Shown here: positions 25,693 through 34,021 of the stretch, piece after piece | How positions within the stretch are numbered: the stretch's first letter is position 1 | Layout of the letters: each line of letters opens with the position of its first letter | NCBI RefSeq assembly: GCF_018390605.1 | Contig: NZ_JAHBGD010000019.1 | Location: 197,031-261,030 of the forward strand | Length of the DNA stretch: 64,000 nt | Direction of reading: 5' to 3' | Source: Ancylobacter defluvii | GTDB taxonomy: Bacteria > Pseudomonadota > Alphaproteobacteria > Rhizobiales > Xanthobacteraceae | Program-made: the position numbers and the translations under genes | Notes under the pieces: model-generated | Seen by the model: only the letters and a program-made list of their open reading frames with translations | The model's database searches: none | Told to the model about the DNA's origin: nothing

Positions 25693-26409
25693 ATGAGCCT
25701 CCCTCCGACGGGCACTCCGCTTGGCATCGGCCCGATCGGCCAGGAAAGTGCGCCGCTGCGCCGCAAGCTGGTGGCGACGCTGCGCCGGCTGATCGAGACC
25801 GGCCGGCTCCCCGCCGGCCAGCGGCTGATCGAGAAGGACCTCTGTTCCGAGCTTGCCGTCAGTCGCACGGTTCTGCGCGAGGCGCTGCGCGAGCTGGAGG
25901 TTGACGGATTGCTCGTCGCCGGCGCGCGCGGCCTGTCGGTCGCGGTGCTCAGCCGCACGGAAGCGGAGAACATCTATGCCGTGCGCGCCTCCCTCGAAGC
26001 GCTGGTCGCCCGCCAGTTCTGCGCACGCGCCGATGCCGCCGCCGTAGCGGCGCTGGATGCGACACTCGATGCGCTTCACCGCGCCTATGAGGCCGACGCG
26101 CTCGGCACCATGCTGGACGCCAAGCTCGATTTCTACCGCACACTCTGCGCCGGCGCCGCCAACCCAGTAGCGCGCGACCTCCTCGACCGGTTGAACGCCC
26201 GGATCAGCCTGCTGCGCGCCCGGTCGCTGGCGGACCCCGCCCGCAAGCACGCCTCGCTCGCCGAGATCGAGGCCCTCGTGGATGCGCTGCGCCGAGGTGA
26301 CGGTGTCGGCGCTGCCGCGCTGGCCGAACGGCATGTCGCCGAGGCGGCACGCGCCGCCCTCACCATCCCGCCTTCTGACCCGCTCAACGCCCCGGAGACG
26401 CATCAATGA
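25693..26409 (+). CDS. GntR family regulator, FCD (FadR) subfamily
   Basis: The 238-residue protein has an N-terminal winged helix at about residues 15-80 (LPAGQRLIEKDLCSELAVSRTVLREALRELE split across recognition helix and wing) and a helical FCD effector domain at about 95-225 containing the RASLEALVARQF start, a DAKLDFYRTL segment and a KHASLAEIEALVDAL helix whose His residues would hold a metal. Such proteins usually repress catabolic operons and release DNA upon binding a carboxylic acid. It is in the same operon as the hydrolase upstream and the carboxymuconolactone-decarboxylase-family gene downstream (four-base overlap). The dyad at 24828-24844 is its likely operator. Confidence 0.9.
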   Translation: MSLPPTGTPLGIGPIGQESAPLRRKLVATLRRLIETGRLPAGQRLIEKDLCSELAVSRTVLREALRELEVDGLLVAGARGLSVAVLSRTEAENIYAVRASLEALVARQFCARADAAAVAALDATLDALHRAYEADALGTMLDAKLDFYRTLCAGAANPVARDLLDRLNARISLLRARSLADPARKHASLAEIEALVDALRRGDGVGAAALAERHVAEAARAALTIPPSDPLNAPETHQ

Positions 26410-26801
26410 CCGACGACCTTTTCGAAAAGGGACTTCAGATCCGCCGCGCCGTGGTGGGCGCCGCCTATGTCGACAAGTCGCTCGCCGAGGCCGACGATTT
26501 CACCCGGCCGCTGCAGGAGCTGGTGACCAAATATTGCTGGGGCGAGGTGTGGGGCCGCGAGGGCCTCGCCCGCCGCGACCGTTCGCTGCTCAATCTCGGC
26601 ATGATCGCAGCGCTGAACCGTCCCCACGAACTCAAGCTCCATGTGCGCGGCGCCCTCAATAACGGGCTGACCCGCGACGAAATCCGGGAGGTGTTCCTCC
26701 AGGTGGCGATCTATTGCGGCGTGCCGGCCTCGCTCGACAGCTTCCGCGTCGCCCGCGAGGTGTTCGCCGAGGAAGACGCCAAGGCGGCGGCAAAGACCTG
26801 A
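26406..26801 (+). CDS. Carboxymuconolactone decarboxylase family protein (PcaC-like)
   Basis: The 131-residue protein is of the usual size for PcaC-type members. It contains the core SLLNLGMIAALNRPHELKLH as residues 60-79, then GLTRDEIREVFLQVAIYCGVPA, the most conserved part of the family. The AhpD redox pair CxxC is absent, which speaks for the decarboxylase branch. True 4-carboxymuconolactone decarboxylase acts in protocatechuate degradation, but related proteins act on other ring-fission products, and no protocatechuate genes are seen here. It overlaps the GntR stop by four bases. Its own stop forms part of a strong hairpin shared with the convergent NicX-type gene. Confidence 0.88.
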   Translation: MTDDLFEKGLQIRRAVVGAAYVDKSLAEADDFTRPLQELVTKYCWGEVWGREGLARRDRSLLNLGMIAALNRPHELKLHVRGALNNGLTRDEIREVFLQVAIYCGVPASLDSFRVAREVFAEEDAKAAAKT

Positions 26802-26846
26802 GCGGCCGCGATCCGGCGGCGGGGCATCCGCCGCCGGAAACCGCTC
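26800..26846. terminator. Bidirectional hairpin terminator between convergent genes
   Basis: A very strong hairpin: CCGGCGGCGG at 26813-26822 pairs perfectly with CCGCCGCCGG at 26828-26837, with an outer stem GAGCGG/CCGCTC that includes the stop codons of both flanking convergent genes. No long T-run follows on either side. Confidence 0.6.
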
Positions 26847-27888
26847 AGTTCTGGTCTTCCGGGATCACCTTGCCGTCGAGGGTCATCGGCTCGCCGTCGA
26901 GCGAGAGCGAATGGCCGCGCAGCGGGATGTCCATGTGGCAGGGCGTGTCGCGGGTGCCGCCTGCCTCGGTGTTCGGGCCGCTCGACCAAAGGAAATTGCC
27001 GTAGAACGAGCGCGCGTCCATGGAGAGCCCGGCCTCGCGGTCATAGAGGCCGAGCGTCGTCCAATGGGCCTTTTTGTGCAGCCCCCAGCCGACATGCGCC
27101 ATCGCATAGGCGTCGGGGTCGTTGAAGCTGTCCATGTAGCTGCGCAGGTATTCCGCCTCGAAGCCGCCCTCGATCTTGCGGATCCAGCCGCCCTCGATGG
27201 AAATGTGGATCGGCTCGCGGGCATAGCGCTTGAACGGCAGCAGTATGTCGCCGGTGTCGATGACGATCACCCCCTCGCAGGAGCCCTCGTCCGGCCAGGT
27301 GGCGACGAAGCAGCTCGGCCAGTGATCCCAGCCGCCCGGCTTGTCGACGAAGCCCTGCTGCTTCAGCACCGGATATTGCCCGATGGCGCAGCGGAAATCG
27401 GTGCCGGCCTTCGAGGTGACGGTGAGCGTCTTGGCCTTCGCCAGCCGGTTGGCGGCATTGGTCGCCCGGCGCGCATCGTCCAGCGTCGGCTTCATCCGCA
27501 GCATCACCTCCGGCGGCTCGCAGGCCAGCAGCATGCGGGCGCCGGTCTTCAGGATCTCCTCCTGCTCGGGCGAGAACAGCAGCATCATGGTGTCGATGAC
27601 GAGGTCCGAATGCTTCATCGCCTCCAGAGCCGGGCGATTGCCCTTCAGCGCCGTGTGGCCGACATAGCCCGACTTGTCGCGCGACAGCGCCACATCGCCA
27701 TTGAGTGGCGGCAGCTGGAGGATCGTCAGCACGCCGCCGAGCTGGCCGACCGCGGTGCGAGCGGTGGAGACGAGCTGCGGATTGCTGTCGTCGCTGACGA
27801 GCAGCGACACCTGCTCGCCGGGCGTGAGCTTGGAAAGCGTCAGCACGTCCTTCCAGGCTTCGATAAGCGCCAGGTCACTGATTGCCAT
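26845..27888 (-). CDS. NicX-family dioxygenase (2,5-dihydroxypyridine 5,6-dioxygenase-like)
   Basis: The 347-residue protein aligns along its full length with Pseudomonas putida NicX as I remember it, without gaps through most of the chain: DTMMLL-x-SPEQE, LAxEPPEV, SKAG, WDHWPS, GGFEAEYLR, YGNFL, GPNTE. The iron ligands I recall for NicX, His265, His318 and Asp320, fall at exactly the same residue numbers here (in MAHVGWGLH and CHMDIPL), so an Fe(II) extradiol-like dioxygenase is expected. NicX opens the ring of 2,5-dihydroxypyridine to N-formylmaleamate. Position 177 is Gln here whereas I recall Glu in NicX, so the ring substrate may differ. The gene heads a minus-strand group downstream of two amidases and the half flavin reductase. 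Confidence 0.88.
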   Translation of the reverse strand: MAISDLALIEAWKDVLTLSKLTPGEQVSLLVSDDSNPQLVSTARTAVGQLGGVLTILQLPPLNGDVALSRDKSGYVGHTALKGNRPALEAMKHSDLVIDTMMLLFSPEQEEILKTGARMLLACEPPEVMLRMKPTLDDARRATNAANRLAKAKTLTVTSKAGTDFRCAIGQYPVLKQQGFVDKPGGWDHWPSCFVATWPDEGSCEGVIVIDTGDILLPFKRYAREPIHISIEGGWIRKIEGGFEAEYLRSYMDSFNDPDAYAMAHVGWGLHKKAHWTTLGLYDREAGLSMDARSFYGNFLWSSGPNTEAGGTRDTPCHMDIPLRGHSLSLDGEPMTLDGKVIPEDQN

Positions 27889-27939
27889 GATTGCCTTCCC
27901 TTGTCGGGGATCCTGCAGAGTTTCGATGTCAGCACCGGC

Positions 27940-28203
27940 TCAGGCCAGCGAGCGATAGCCACGGTCGAAATGGATCAGCGGCGGCGCTGCCGGGCCGAGC
28001 CGCACCGCCCGCACGGTTCCGAAGAAAACCGTGTAGGCGTCGACGCTTTCGGCGAGCGTGCAGTCGATGCTGACCACCGCATCGCGAAGCGCCGGACGGC
28101 CCACGGCGTGGTTGAAGGCATCTGTAAGCTCGGGATCGGCAGCATACGACAAGGCCGGTGCCATGGCGCCCTGCCAATGGCCTTGTGCGGCATGGGTGGT
28201 CAT
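27940..28203 (-). pseudogene. Half-length flavin reductase (C-terminal part only)
   Basis: This 87-residue reading frame starts with an ATG that overlaps the amidase stop by four bases. Its second half (SIDCTLAESVDAYTVFFGTV, then PPLIHFDRGYRSLA) matches the end of HpaC-like flavin reductases, where the conserved pattern is a Cys strand, a 'G(D)H-lflG-V' strand and a final 'PLly-g-Y-L'. The N-terminal FMN-binding half (the usual about 80 residues with the AVTTxxxxGxxxG-type segment) is missing and the first 30 residues do not resemble it. It is either a deletion remnant of the reductase partner of the HpaB-type monooxygenase at 31496, or a shortened protein with a new role. The intact coupling to the amidase argues that it may still be translated. 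Confidence 0.6.
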
Positions 28204-29495
28204 GACCGCAGCGCCTTCAGCGCGTCCTCGACAAAGGCAGCGGCAGCGAGGGTCCGCGCATCGTCGCCGATGCGGCCGACCACCTGCACGCCGACCGGCA
28301 GACCGCCCGGCCCGACACCTGCCGGCACCGACAGCGCCGGGACATGCAGCAATGTCCACACCTTGTTGAACACCGGGTCGCCAGTGGCACCGAGCCCGGC
28401 CGGTGCCTCGCCCGGCGCGGCGGGGGTGATCAGCACGTCGCAGCCGTCGAGCAGTTCCTCGACGATGGCATCCCGGTGCTTCAGCACGGCGAGCGCGGCG
28501 TCGTATTGGTCGCGCGTCGCCTTCGCCAGCGTCTCGATGAAGCCGAGGGTGATCGGCGAGATGCGCTCGCCCAGCCCCCGGCGCTCATAGGCCAGCGTAT
28601 GCGGCGTCTCCCAGCCCATCACCGCATCGAACAACGCGAAAAAACCCTCGAAGCTGTCCGGCACCGGCAGTTCGCGTACCGTGCCGCCGGCCGCCTCGAT
28701 GGCCGTGGCGGTACGGTCCAGCGCGGCGCGGGTCGCCGGCTCGGACGAAGCCCAGCGGGAGGTGCGGAACAGCCCCACCCGGAGCGGACCGTTGATCGTG
28801 CCTTCCGCCACCGCCGGCCTTTCCGCTAGCGCCGCGGTGACGAAGGTGGCGTCGCGCACGTCACGGGTTATGACGCCGAGATGGTCGAGGCTGTCGGACA
28901 GCGGCTTGATGCCGGCGCGGTTGAGGGTGCCGAAGCTCGGCTTGTAGCCGACCACGCCGCAATAGCTCGCCGGCCGCAGGATCGAGCCGGCGGTCTGGGT
29001 GCCGAAGGCGACATGCACCATGCCGGCCGCCACGGCGGCGCAGGAGCCACTGGAGGATCCTCCCGGCGTATGGTCGGGGTTGTGCGGATTGCGGGTCTTG
29101 CCCGGGCTCGACATGGCGAACTCGGTCGATACGGTCTTGCCGAGCACCACGCCACCGAGCTGGCGGGTCAGCGCCACGATGGGCGCGTCCCAGGCCGGCT
29201 GGTATCCCTCGTAGACCGCCGAGCCGTAGCCGGTCGGCATGTCAGCGGTGTCGATCACGTCCTTGACGCCGAAGGTGACGCCGGCAAGCGGACCCGCCGG
29301 GCTGGCGAGCGCCTCGGCCAGCGCGCGGTCGCGGTCGAAATACGCGAAAGCCTGGACCGCCGGCTCGACGGCGGCGATGCGCTCGGCGAAGGCGGCGGCG
29401 ACCGCTTCCGCCGCAAGGGCATTGCCGGCGACCCGTGCGGCCGTCTCGCGCGCCGACAATTCGGTCAGGGAAGAAGGCATCGTCTCGCTCATCAT
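28200..29495 (-). CDS. Amidase signature family enzyme (1)
   Basis: A 431-residue amidase-signature hydrolase with the Ser-cisSer-Lys triad: Lys78 in GVKDVIDT, the Gly/Ser-rich loop GGSSSGS at 145-151, and the nucleophile Ser171 in TAGSILRPASYCG. Members hydrolyse carboxamides to acid and ammonia; substrate range is broad and not predictable. In a ring-cleavage cluster it could remove the amide left after opening of an N-heterocycle, as maleamate amidase (a different family) does in nicotinate degradation. Tandem ATG codons occur at 29495 and 29492, the second better spaced from GAGG. It follows the second amidase by five bases on the same strand and overlaps the flavin-reductase remnant. Confidence 0.9.
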   Translation of the reverse strand: MMSETMPSSLTELSARETAARVAGNALAAEAVAAAFAERIAAVEPAVQAFAYFDRDRALAEALASPAGPLAGVTFGVKDVIDTADMPTGYGSAVYEGYQPAWDAPIVALTRQLGGVVLGKTVSTEFAMSSPGKTRNPHNPDHTPGGSSSGSCAAVAAGMVHVAFGTQTAGSILRPASYCGVVGYKPSFGTLNRAGIKPLSDSLDHLGVITRDVRDATFVTAALAERPAVAEGTINGPLRVGLFRTSRWASSEPATRAALDRTATAIEAAGGTVRELPVPDSFEGFFALFDAVMGWETPHTLAYERRGLGERISPITLGFIETLAKATRDQYDAALAVLKHRDAIVEELLDGCDVLITPAAPGEAPAGLGATGDPVFNKVWTLLHVPALSVPAGVGPGGLPVGVQVVGRIGDDARTLAAAAFVEDALKALRS

Positions 29496-29500
29496 TGACC

Positions 29501-30979
29501 TCAGCGGCTGACCACGGACGGACGCCGGCCGAACCACGGCCGCGCCCGCTCCAGCTGACCGGCAAGCCGGAACAGCAATCCGTCCTTGCCGAACCCCGCG
29601 CCGAAATGCGCGCCGATCGGCAGGCCTGCGGGAGAACCGCCGCCGGACGACATGCCGAGCGGCACGCTCATGGCCGGGCAGCCGGAAGCGTTGAAGGCGC
29701 AGGTGAAGGGCGCATGCGTCCAGAATGCATCGTAGAAAGCGTCGAGGCTCTTGCCCGCCCCGGCGAGCTTGCCGAGCGGCGGCGGCAACTCGGCGGCGGT
29801 CGGCGAGAGCAGCACGTCGTAGCTCTGGAAGAAGCGGCCGAGCGAGCGGGCGGTCTGGTGCAGCATGTTCACCGCGCCGAGATAGGCAGCCGCCGGCAGG
29901 GTCCGCGCCTCGCGCACCCATTCGGCATTGACGGGCTCGATATGGCCGAGCGGATCGGCGAGGCCGAGCGCCCGGCCGCGCATTTCCACCGCCGGCGTGA
30001 TGTTGACGCCGACGACGATGCGCCAGGCCGCCTTGAGCGCATGGGCGTCATAGCCCGCTTCGCAGATCTCGACGTGATGGCCGAGTTCCGCGCAGAGACG
30101 CGCCGCCTCCTCCGCCACCCGGCGGCATTCAGGATCGACCGGGGTGCCGAGCGGCGAATCCGGCGCGAAGCCGATGCGCAGCGGCGGCGGATCGCGTTCG
30201 ACCTGCGAGAGATAGCTCTCGGCACCGACCGGCGACAGATAGGGGTCGCCAATATCCGGCCCGCCGCTGGCATCGAGCAGCGTGGCGTTGTCGCGCACGC
30301 TCCAGCTGGCGGCATGCGGGGTCGACATGCCGGCGATCGCCTCCACCACCACCGGACCGAGCGGATTGACCATGCGGCTCGGCTTGAAGCCGAACAGGCC
30401 GCAATGCGAGGCCGGCACGCGGGTCGAGCCGGCGCCATCGGAGGTGTTCGCCATCGGCACATAGCCGGCGGCGATGGCGGAGGTGGAGCCGCCCGAGGAG
30501 CCTCCGGGGCTCAGCTCCGGATTCCACGGGTTGCGCGTGGGACCGAAGGCGTCCGGCTCGGTAGTGAAGCTGAGCGCGAATTCCGGGGTGTTCGTCTTGG
30601 CGATGATGACGAGGCCGGCCGCCTTGTAGCGCGCCACCAGCGTCGAATCGCGGTTCGACACCGCGTCCTTGAACAGGTTCGAGCCGGTGGACAGGATCGT
30701 CCCCTCCATCTCGAAGCCGGTGTTCTTCAACAGGAACGGCACGCCGGTGAAGGGGCCTTTCGGCAATCCTTCCGCGACCGCCTGCCGCCCGCGCTCCTCG
30801 AAGCGATGCACCAGGGCATGCAGTCCCGGCTCATGCGCCGCGATGCGCGAGAGCGCGGCATCGAGCAGTTCGTCCGCCGTCACCTCGCCGGCCCGCACCA
30901 ATGCCGCAAGCCCGGTCGCGTCATAAGCCTCGTAATCGGCAAAGCCGGCGTGGCACGGCGTATCGGAGGCGGTGGTCAT
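29501..30979 (-). CDS. Amidase signature family enzyme (2)
   Basis: The 492-residue enzyme carries Lys85 in PFLLKNTG, the Ser/Gly-rich PGGSSGGS at 158-165 and the nucleophile Ser185 in DGAGSTRVPA, followed by GLFGFKPS, so the amidase triad is complete. It differs considerably from the amidase encoded next to it and has a longer C-terminal region, which suggests a different amide substrate and sequential action. The ATG at 30979 overlaps the stop of the SnoaL-like gene by four bases. Aryl-acylamidase, indoleacetamide hydrolase and similar activities occur in this family; none can be singled out. Confidence 0.9.
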   Translation of the reverse strand: MTTASDTPCHAGFADYEAYDATGLAALVRAGEVTADELLDAALSRIAAHEPGLHALVHRFEERGRQAVAEGLPKGPFTGVPFLLKNTGFEMEGTILSTGSNLFKDAVSNRDSTLVARYKAAGLVIIAKTNTPEFALSFTTEPDAFGPTRNPWNPELSPGGSSGGSTSAIAAGYVPMANTSDGAGSTRVPASHCGLFGFKPSRMVNPLGPVVVEAIAGMSTPHAASWSVRDNATLLDASGGPDIGDPYLSPVGAESYLSQVERDPPPLRIGFAPDSPLGTPVDPECRRVAEEAARLCAELGHHVEICEAGYDAHALKAAWRIVVGVNITPAVEMRGRALGLADPLGHIEPVNAEWVREARTLPAAAYLGAVNMLHQTARSLGRFFQSYDVLLSPTAAELPPPLGKLAGAGKSLDAFYDAFWTHAPFTCAFNASGCPAMSVPLGMSSGGGSPAGLPIGAHFGAGFGKDGLLFRLAGQLERARPWFGRRPSVVSR

Positions 30980-31413
30980 GCCGGCACCTTGTCGATCTGC
31001 CGCTGGAAGGCGGCCGGGTCCCAATAGTCGCGGGTGCCGAGGAGAAGGCCGTCGGCGATCTCAAAGACATGCGCGCCCTTGAGCTCGATGGAAAGCCCGC
31101 GGGTCGGCCGGCCCTTGATGTCGACGCCAAGCCGGCCGGTCAGCGTGTAGACGACGGCCACAGTCGAGCCGGCGTCGATCCGCTCGCGCACTTGCCAATG
31201 CGCTTCAGGGATGAAGCCGAAGAAGCGGTCGAGGCCCAGCTTCAGCGCCTCGCGTCCCTCGCGGCGGGATCGATTATGCGCTTCCTCATGCCAGCCATCC
31301 TCGGCGTAGAGCGCCGCGGCGGCCCCTGCGTCATGGCGATTATACGCGGCATAGAAAGCCTCGACCGGATCGGCCGGACTGCGGAGCGAAGGGTCGGCTG
31401 GGTGCTGGGCCAT
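30976..31413 (-). CDS. SnoaL-like / NTF2-like protein
   Basis: A 145-residue protein with the cone-shaped NTF2-like fold pattern: an N-terminal helix (VEAFYAAYNRHDAGAAAALYAEDG) that includes the invariant Asp/Trp region, then EAHNRSRREGREALKLGL and four C-terminal strands. Such proteins are small isomerases, hydrolases, or non-catalytic binding partners. The ATG at 31413 has GGAGG six bases upstream and is preferred over the in-frame codon at 31437. It lies between the HpaB-type monooxygenase and the amidases, coupled to the second amidase by a four-base overlap. Its role in the cluster is unknown. Confidence 0.82.
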   Translation of the reverse strand: MAQHPADPSLRSPADPVEAFYAAYNRHDAGAAAALYAEDGWHEEAHNRSRREGREALKLGLDRFFGFIPEAHWQVRERIDAGSTVAVVYTLTGRLGVDIKGRPTRGLSIELKGAHVFEIADGLLLGTRDYWDPAAFQRQIDKVPA

Positions 31414-31453
31414 ACCGGGCCTCCGGTCATACGTCACACGCGGAAGAAGTGCC

Positions 31454-31475
31454 GGACCGCCCCGGCGGGCGGTCC
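31454..31475 (-). terminator. Hairpin after the HpaB-type gene
   Basis: GGACCGCCC and GGGCGGTCC form a perfect nine-base stem with a four-base loop, 20 bases downstream of the monooxygenase stop on the minus strand. Only a few T residues follow. It may terminate part of the transcripts, giving more monooxygenase than downstream amidase message. Confidence 0.5.
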
Positions 31476-31495
31476 AGAAGGCCGTTCACAAAGGC

Positions 31496-32992
31496 TCAGG
31501 GCATGCCGGCGAGGGTCTTCACCTGCTCGATGAAGCGCTCGCGCTTTACTTCATTGTAGAGACGCTCGCGCAGGCGCGGTGCCGGGCTGGCATTGACGTT
31601 CTCGAACAAGGCGACCCGGCCCGCGAGGGAGGACGACGTCATGTCCCAGATGAAGTTCATCAGCAGTTCCTTCACCTCGGCGCTGACGCCCTTGCCCGGT
31701 AGCAGATCGTGCAGGTGATGGCCGATCTCCGGATTGTCGAAGGCGGCCTTGCCGAAGCGCATGACGAGACCCTGGCCGCACAGCTCCTGAAGAATGTGGA
31801 TGATGCGCGGATAGTGCTCGATGGAATAGAGACGACCGGCGGTCAGCATGCCGGCATCCGGCGCCATCACGTCGCCCTCGGTGGGCTTGGCCATCGCCTC
31901 GGCGGCGGTGACGAAGGCGCGCAGCGTCTGGGCGTACTGGATGATCTCGCCCAGCATGCCCTGCACGGCCGGGATGTTGGAGGTGCCGAGCACGTCCAGC
32001 ACCAGTTGCCCGGCGCCGACGAACAGCTCCGCCTTCACCGCGAGCCGGGTCAGCACGTGCCAGTGGGCGAATACGCAGACCGGTCCATAATAGGACATCG
32101 CGGTCGGGTCGCCGAGATTGAAGATGCGGTCGGTCGGCACGAAAACATTGTCGAAGATGATCAGCTGGTCGGCTTCCTCGCCGAGGCGGGCCACCGGGTG
32201 GTCGAAGGGATCGGCGCCGGGATGCGACACCATCTCACGCGAGATCAGCTTGATGCCTTCGGCATTGATCGGCACCGAGGCCCAGATGCAGGCTTCCGCC
32301 GGGGTCTCGCGGATGCCGCCCAGATTGGTGAAGAAGATCTCGTTGGCCTGCGCCGAGATCGAGCCCACCGTCTTGGCGCCGGAGACGCGGATGCCACCCT
32401 TCTCGACGCTCTTCACCTTGAGCAGCGAGGCTTCCGCGCCCTTCGGCGACGAGCGGTCGTTCTGCGGGCCGGTGAGGCTCTCCGAGGCGGTGAGGTTGTT
32501 GTCGCGACCATAGGCGACATAGGCCTCGATGTTCTCGGCGAAATCGGGCGAACACCCCTCGATCAGCGACTTCTTGGCCTTGAAGGTCGGCAGATAGGCG
32601 AGCAGGCCGACGGCGATGGCCGGGGCAAGATCCGGCGGGCGGCCGAAGGTGCCGGCGGTCTTCAGGCTGGTGTACTCGATCATCTTGCGACGATCGGCGA
32701 GATCTTCCTTGGTGCGCGGCACCTGCCAGGAGCGGCTGGCCACCGTGCCGCTCTCGTCGACATAGGTGGTGGCCTCAGCGAATTCCGGCTTGAACTGGTC
32801 GTCGAACATCGAGGCGATGAGATCGACACCAGCCGACAGCGCCGGGTCGTCGAACACCTTGGCAATGCGCTTGCCGCCGACCCACAGCGCGCGGCCGTCG
32901 TCGAGCGAGGCCTTGAACTCCTCACCGGTCTTGAGCTTGTGGCCCGCCGGAAGCTCTCCCTGGAGTGCCTGCTTCGCCGTCTGCGCGTTCAT
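31496..32992 (-). CDS. HpaB-family FADH2-dependent monooxygenase
   Basis: The 498-residue protein belongs to the 4-hydroxyphenylacetate 3-monooxygenase large-component family: an N-terminal helical domain with RSWQVPRTKEDLADRR, a middle beta domain (GAKTVGSISAQANEIFFTN, CIWASVPINAEGIKLISRE) and a C-terminal four-helix bundle with HILQELCGQGLVMRF. Such enzymes hydroxylate aromatic rings with reduced FAD delivered by a separate reductase. The only reductase-like gene nearby is the half-length remnant at 27940-28203. Next to a NicX-type ring-cleavage enzyme, hydroxylation of a hydroxypyridine-type ring is the likely job, but phenolic substrates are not excluded. The ATG at 32992 has GGAG upstream; the frame is open to 33031. 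Confidence 0.88.
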   Translation of the reverse strand: MNAQTAKQALQGELPAGHKLKTGEEFKASLDDGRALWVGGKRIAKVFDDPALSAGVDLIASMFDDQFKPEFAEATTYVDESGTVASRSWQVPRTKEDLADRRKMIEYTSLKTAGTFGRPPDLAPAIAVGLLAYLPTFKAKKSLIEGCSPDFAENIEAYVAYGRDNNLTASESLTGPQNDRSSPKGAEASLLKVKSVEKGGIRVSGAKTVGSISAQANEIFFTNLGGIRETPAEACIWASVPINAEGIKLISREMVSHPGADPFDHPVARLGEEADQLIIFDNVFVPTDRIFNLGDPTAMSYYGPVCVFAHWHVLTRLAVKAELFVGAGQLVLDVLGTSNIPAVQGMLGEIIQYAQTLRAFVTAAEAMAKPTEGDVMAPDAGMLTAGRLYSIEHYPRIIHILQELCGQGLVMRFGKAAFDNPEIGHHLHDLLPGKGVSAEVKELLMNFIWDMTSSSLAGRVALFENVNASPAPRLRERLYNEVKRERFIEQVKTLAGMP

Positions 32993-33476
32993 CGTCCGCT
33001 CTCCTCTGAAGAACCCGCTTCCCGGACGCATTCTTCAGCATCCTGGCCGCGCCTATTGGCGAGGCGGCATGCCACGGACAAACCGCTTGCATGGGCTCCA
33101 CTGCCGGGCTCGGGCTGACCTGATCCAACCATTGAATGACAGAAATGGTCAAGCCCCTTCGAAGCAGCACTTCACTGCATAAAATTTGATCATTTATATC
33201 AAGTATGAAACAATATTACACATTACGAGCATGCAAACGATGAAAATTGTGAATTTCCATCCTTGGGCAATGCCAATATTCTGCCTAGAAAATAATCGCC
33301 ATAAAACAATCCACCCATTTCAACCAATTCAAGCCGACCATATCCGGCACCGATTCGCTTGACCAAAATCCTTGGTTCTGGCTTTTTGGTTGAGTTGAAT
33401 GGACATTTCGGCGCGGCGCGCCATCGCGGGAGAAGTCGGCATGCCGAGCCCCGGACCAGGAGCACAACCCGACCGG
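32993..33476. promoter_or_regulatory. 484-base AT-rich intergenic region with dyad
   Basis: This region between two minus-strand genes is markedly AT-rich from about 33170 to 33400. It must contain the promoter of the monooxygenase operon. A dyad TTGAT-N7-ATCAA lies at 33186-33202. An 80-codon minus frame at 33223-33465 has no family signal and I do not call it. No RNA gene was recognised. Confidence 0.45.
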
Positions 33477-33926
33477 TCAGTCGCTCCCGCGCCGACGGCA
33501 GTCCAGCGGCTGGGCCACCCCTGTCGACAGGCAGATGAGGTCAAGGGCCGGCTCGGCGGATCCGGCGCGACGGACGAGGCCGATCTCGCTGCGTGTCGAG
33601 ACGTCGGCCCCGGCATAGCCGCACCACAGGCGCTGGACCGGCATGCGCTCCTGCTTGTCGTTGAGCAGGAACACCTCGCCGGTCGCGGATTTCGACCACA
33701 GCCCAGCCTCGACCCGGCCGCCCGGCTCCGCCACGCCGATTTCGGCCGAATACCAATGCGCGATGGCGGCGGAGCAGGAAATGGAACGGTCAGTACGGTT
33801 CGCGACCTGAAACGGCACCGCAACCAACCCCTCCACGCCCCGCTCGACGACCATCGCCTCCTCCGCGAACACCGGCACCGCGGAGAAAGCAACTAAAAAC
33901 CAATAAGAAATAAAATTCTTACCCAT
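33477..33926 (-). CDS. Small exported protein, unknown family
   Basis: A 149-residue protein with a clear signal peptide: Lys3, a hydrophobic core (residues 5-18) and a cleavage site after VFA at about residue 21. The mature part is beta-rich and contains four cysteines (51, 102, 132, 143), enough for two disulfides in the periplasm. I recognise no family. It is divergent from the BMP-type ABC importer genes, and the shared upstream stretch (33927-34021) is AT-rich. It could be a minor accessory of that importer or unrelated. A GAGG is about ten bases ahead of the start. Confidence 0.65.
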   Translation of the reverse strand: MGKNFISYWFLVAFSAVPVFAEEAMVVERGVEGLVAVPFQVANRTDRSISCSAAIAHWYSAEIGVAEPGGRVEAGLWSKSATGEVFLLNDKQERMPVQRLWCGYAGADVSTRSEIGLVRRAGSAEPALDLICLSTGVAQPLDCRRRGSD

Positions 33927-34021
33927 TTCTACAAAACCTCGACCTTCAGCTTTGTTCTGATAGTATAAATTGTCCGATCATGGAACATAAATTTCCATAC
34001 GGACTACAAAGAGGACCTTCC

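Noticed and set aside
26406-26801. Considered as evidence for a protocatechuate pathway (pcaC)
   Set aside because: No pcaGH, pcaB or other members of that pathway are present; the hydrolase next to it is only PcaD-like.
29435-31027. 530-codon plus-strand open frame opposite the second amidase
   Set aside because: Mirror of the amidase coding strand in a GC-rich gene; no ribosome site and no recognisable domain.
31496-32992. Considered as 4-hydroxyphenylacetate 3-monooxygenase proper
   Set aside because: No homoprotocatechuate pathway genes are nearby, and the neighbour is a NicX-type enzyme; only the family name is given.
31709-33118. 469-codon plus-strand open frame
   Set aside because: It lies wholly antisense to the HpaB-type monooxygenase gene and has Arg/Gly/His-rich composition without motifs; it is a high-GC shadow.
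33223-33465. 80-codon minus-strand frame in the AT-rich intergenic region
   Set aside because: No family signal, no signal peptide, weak start context; the region is better explained as promoter DNA.
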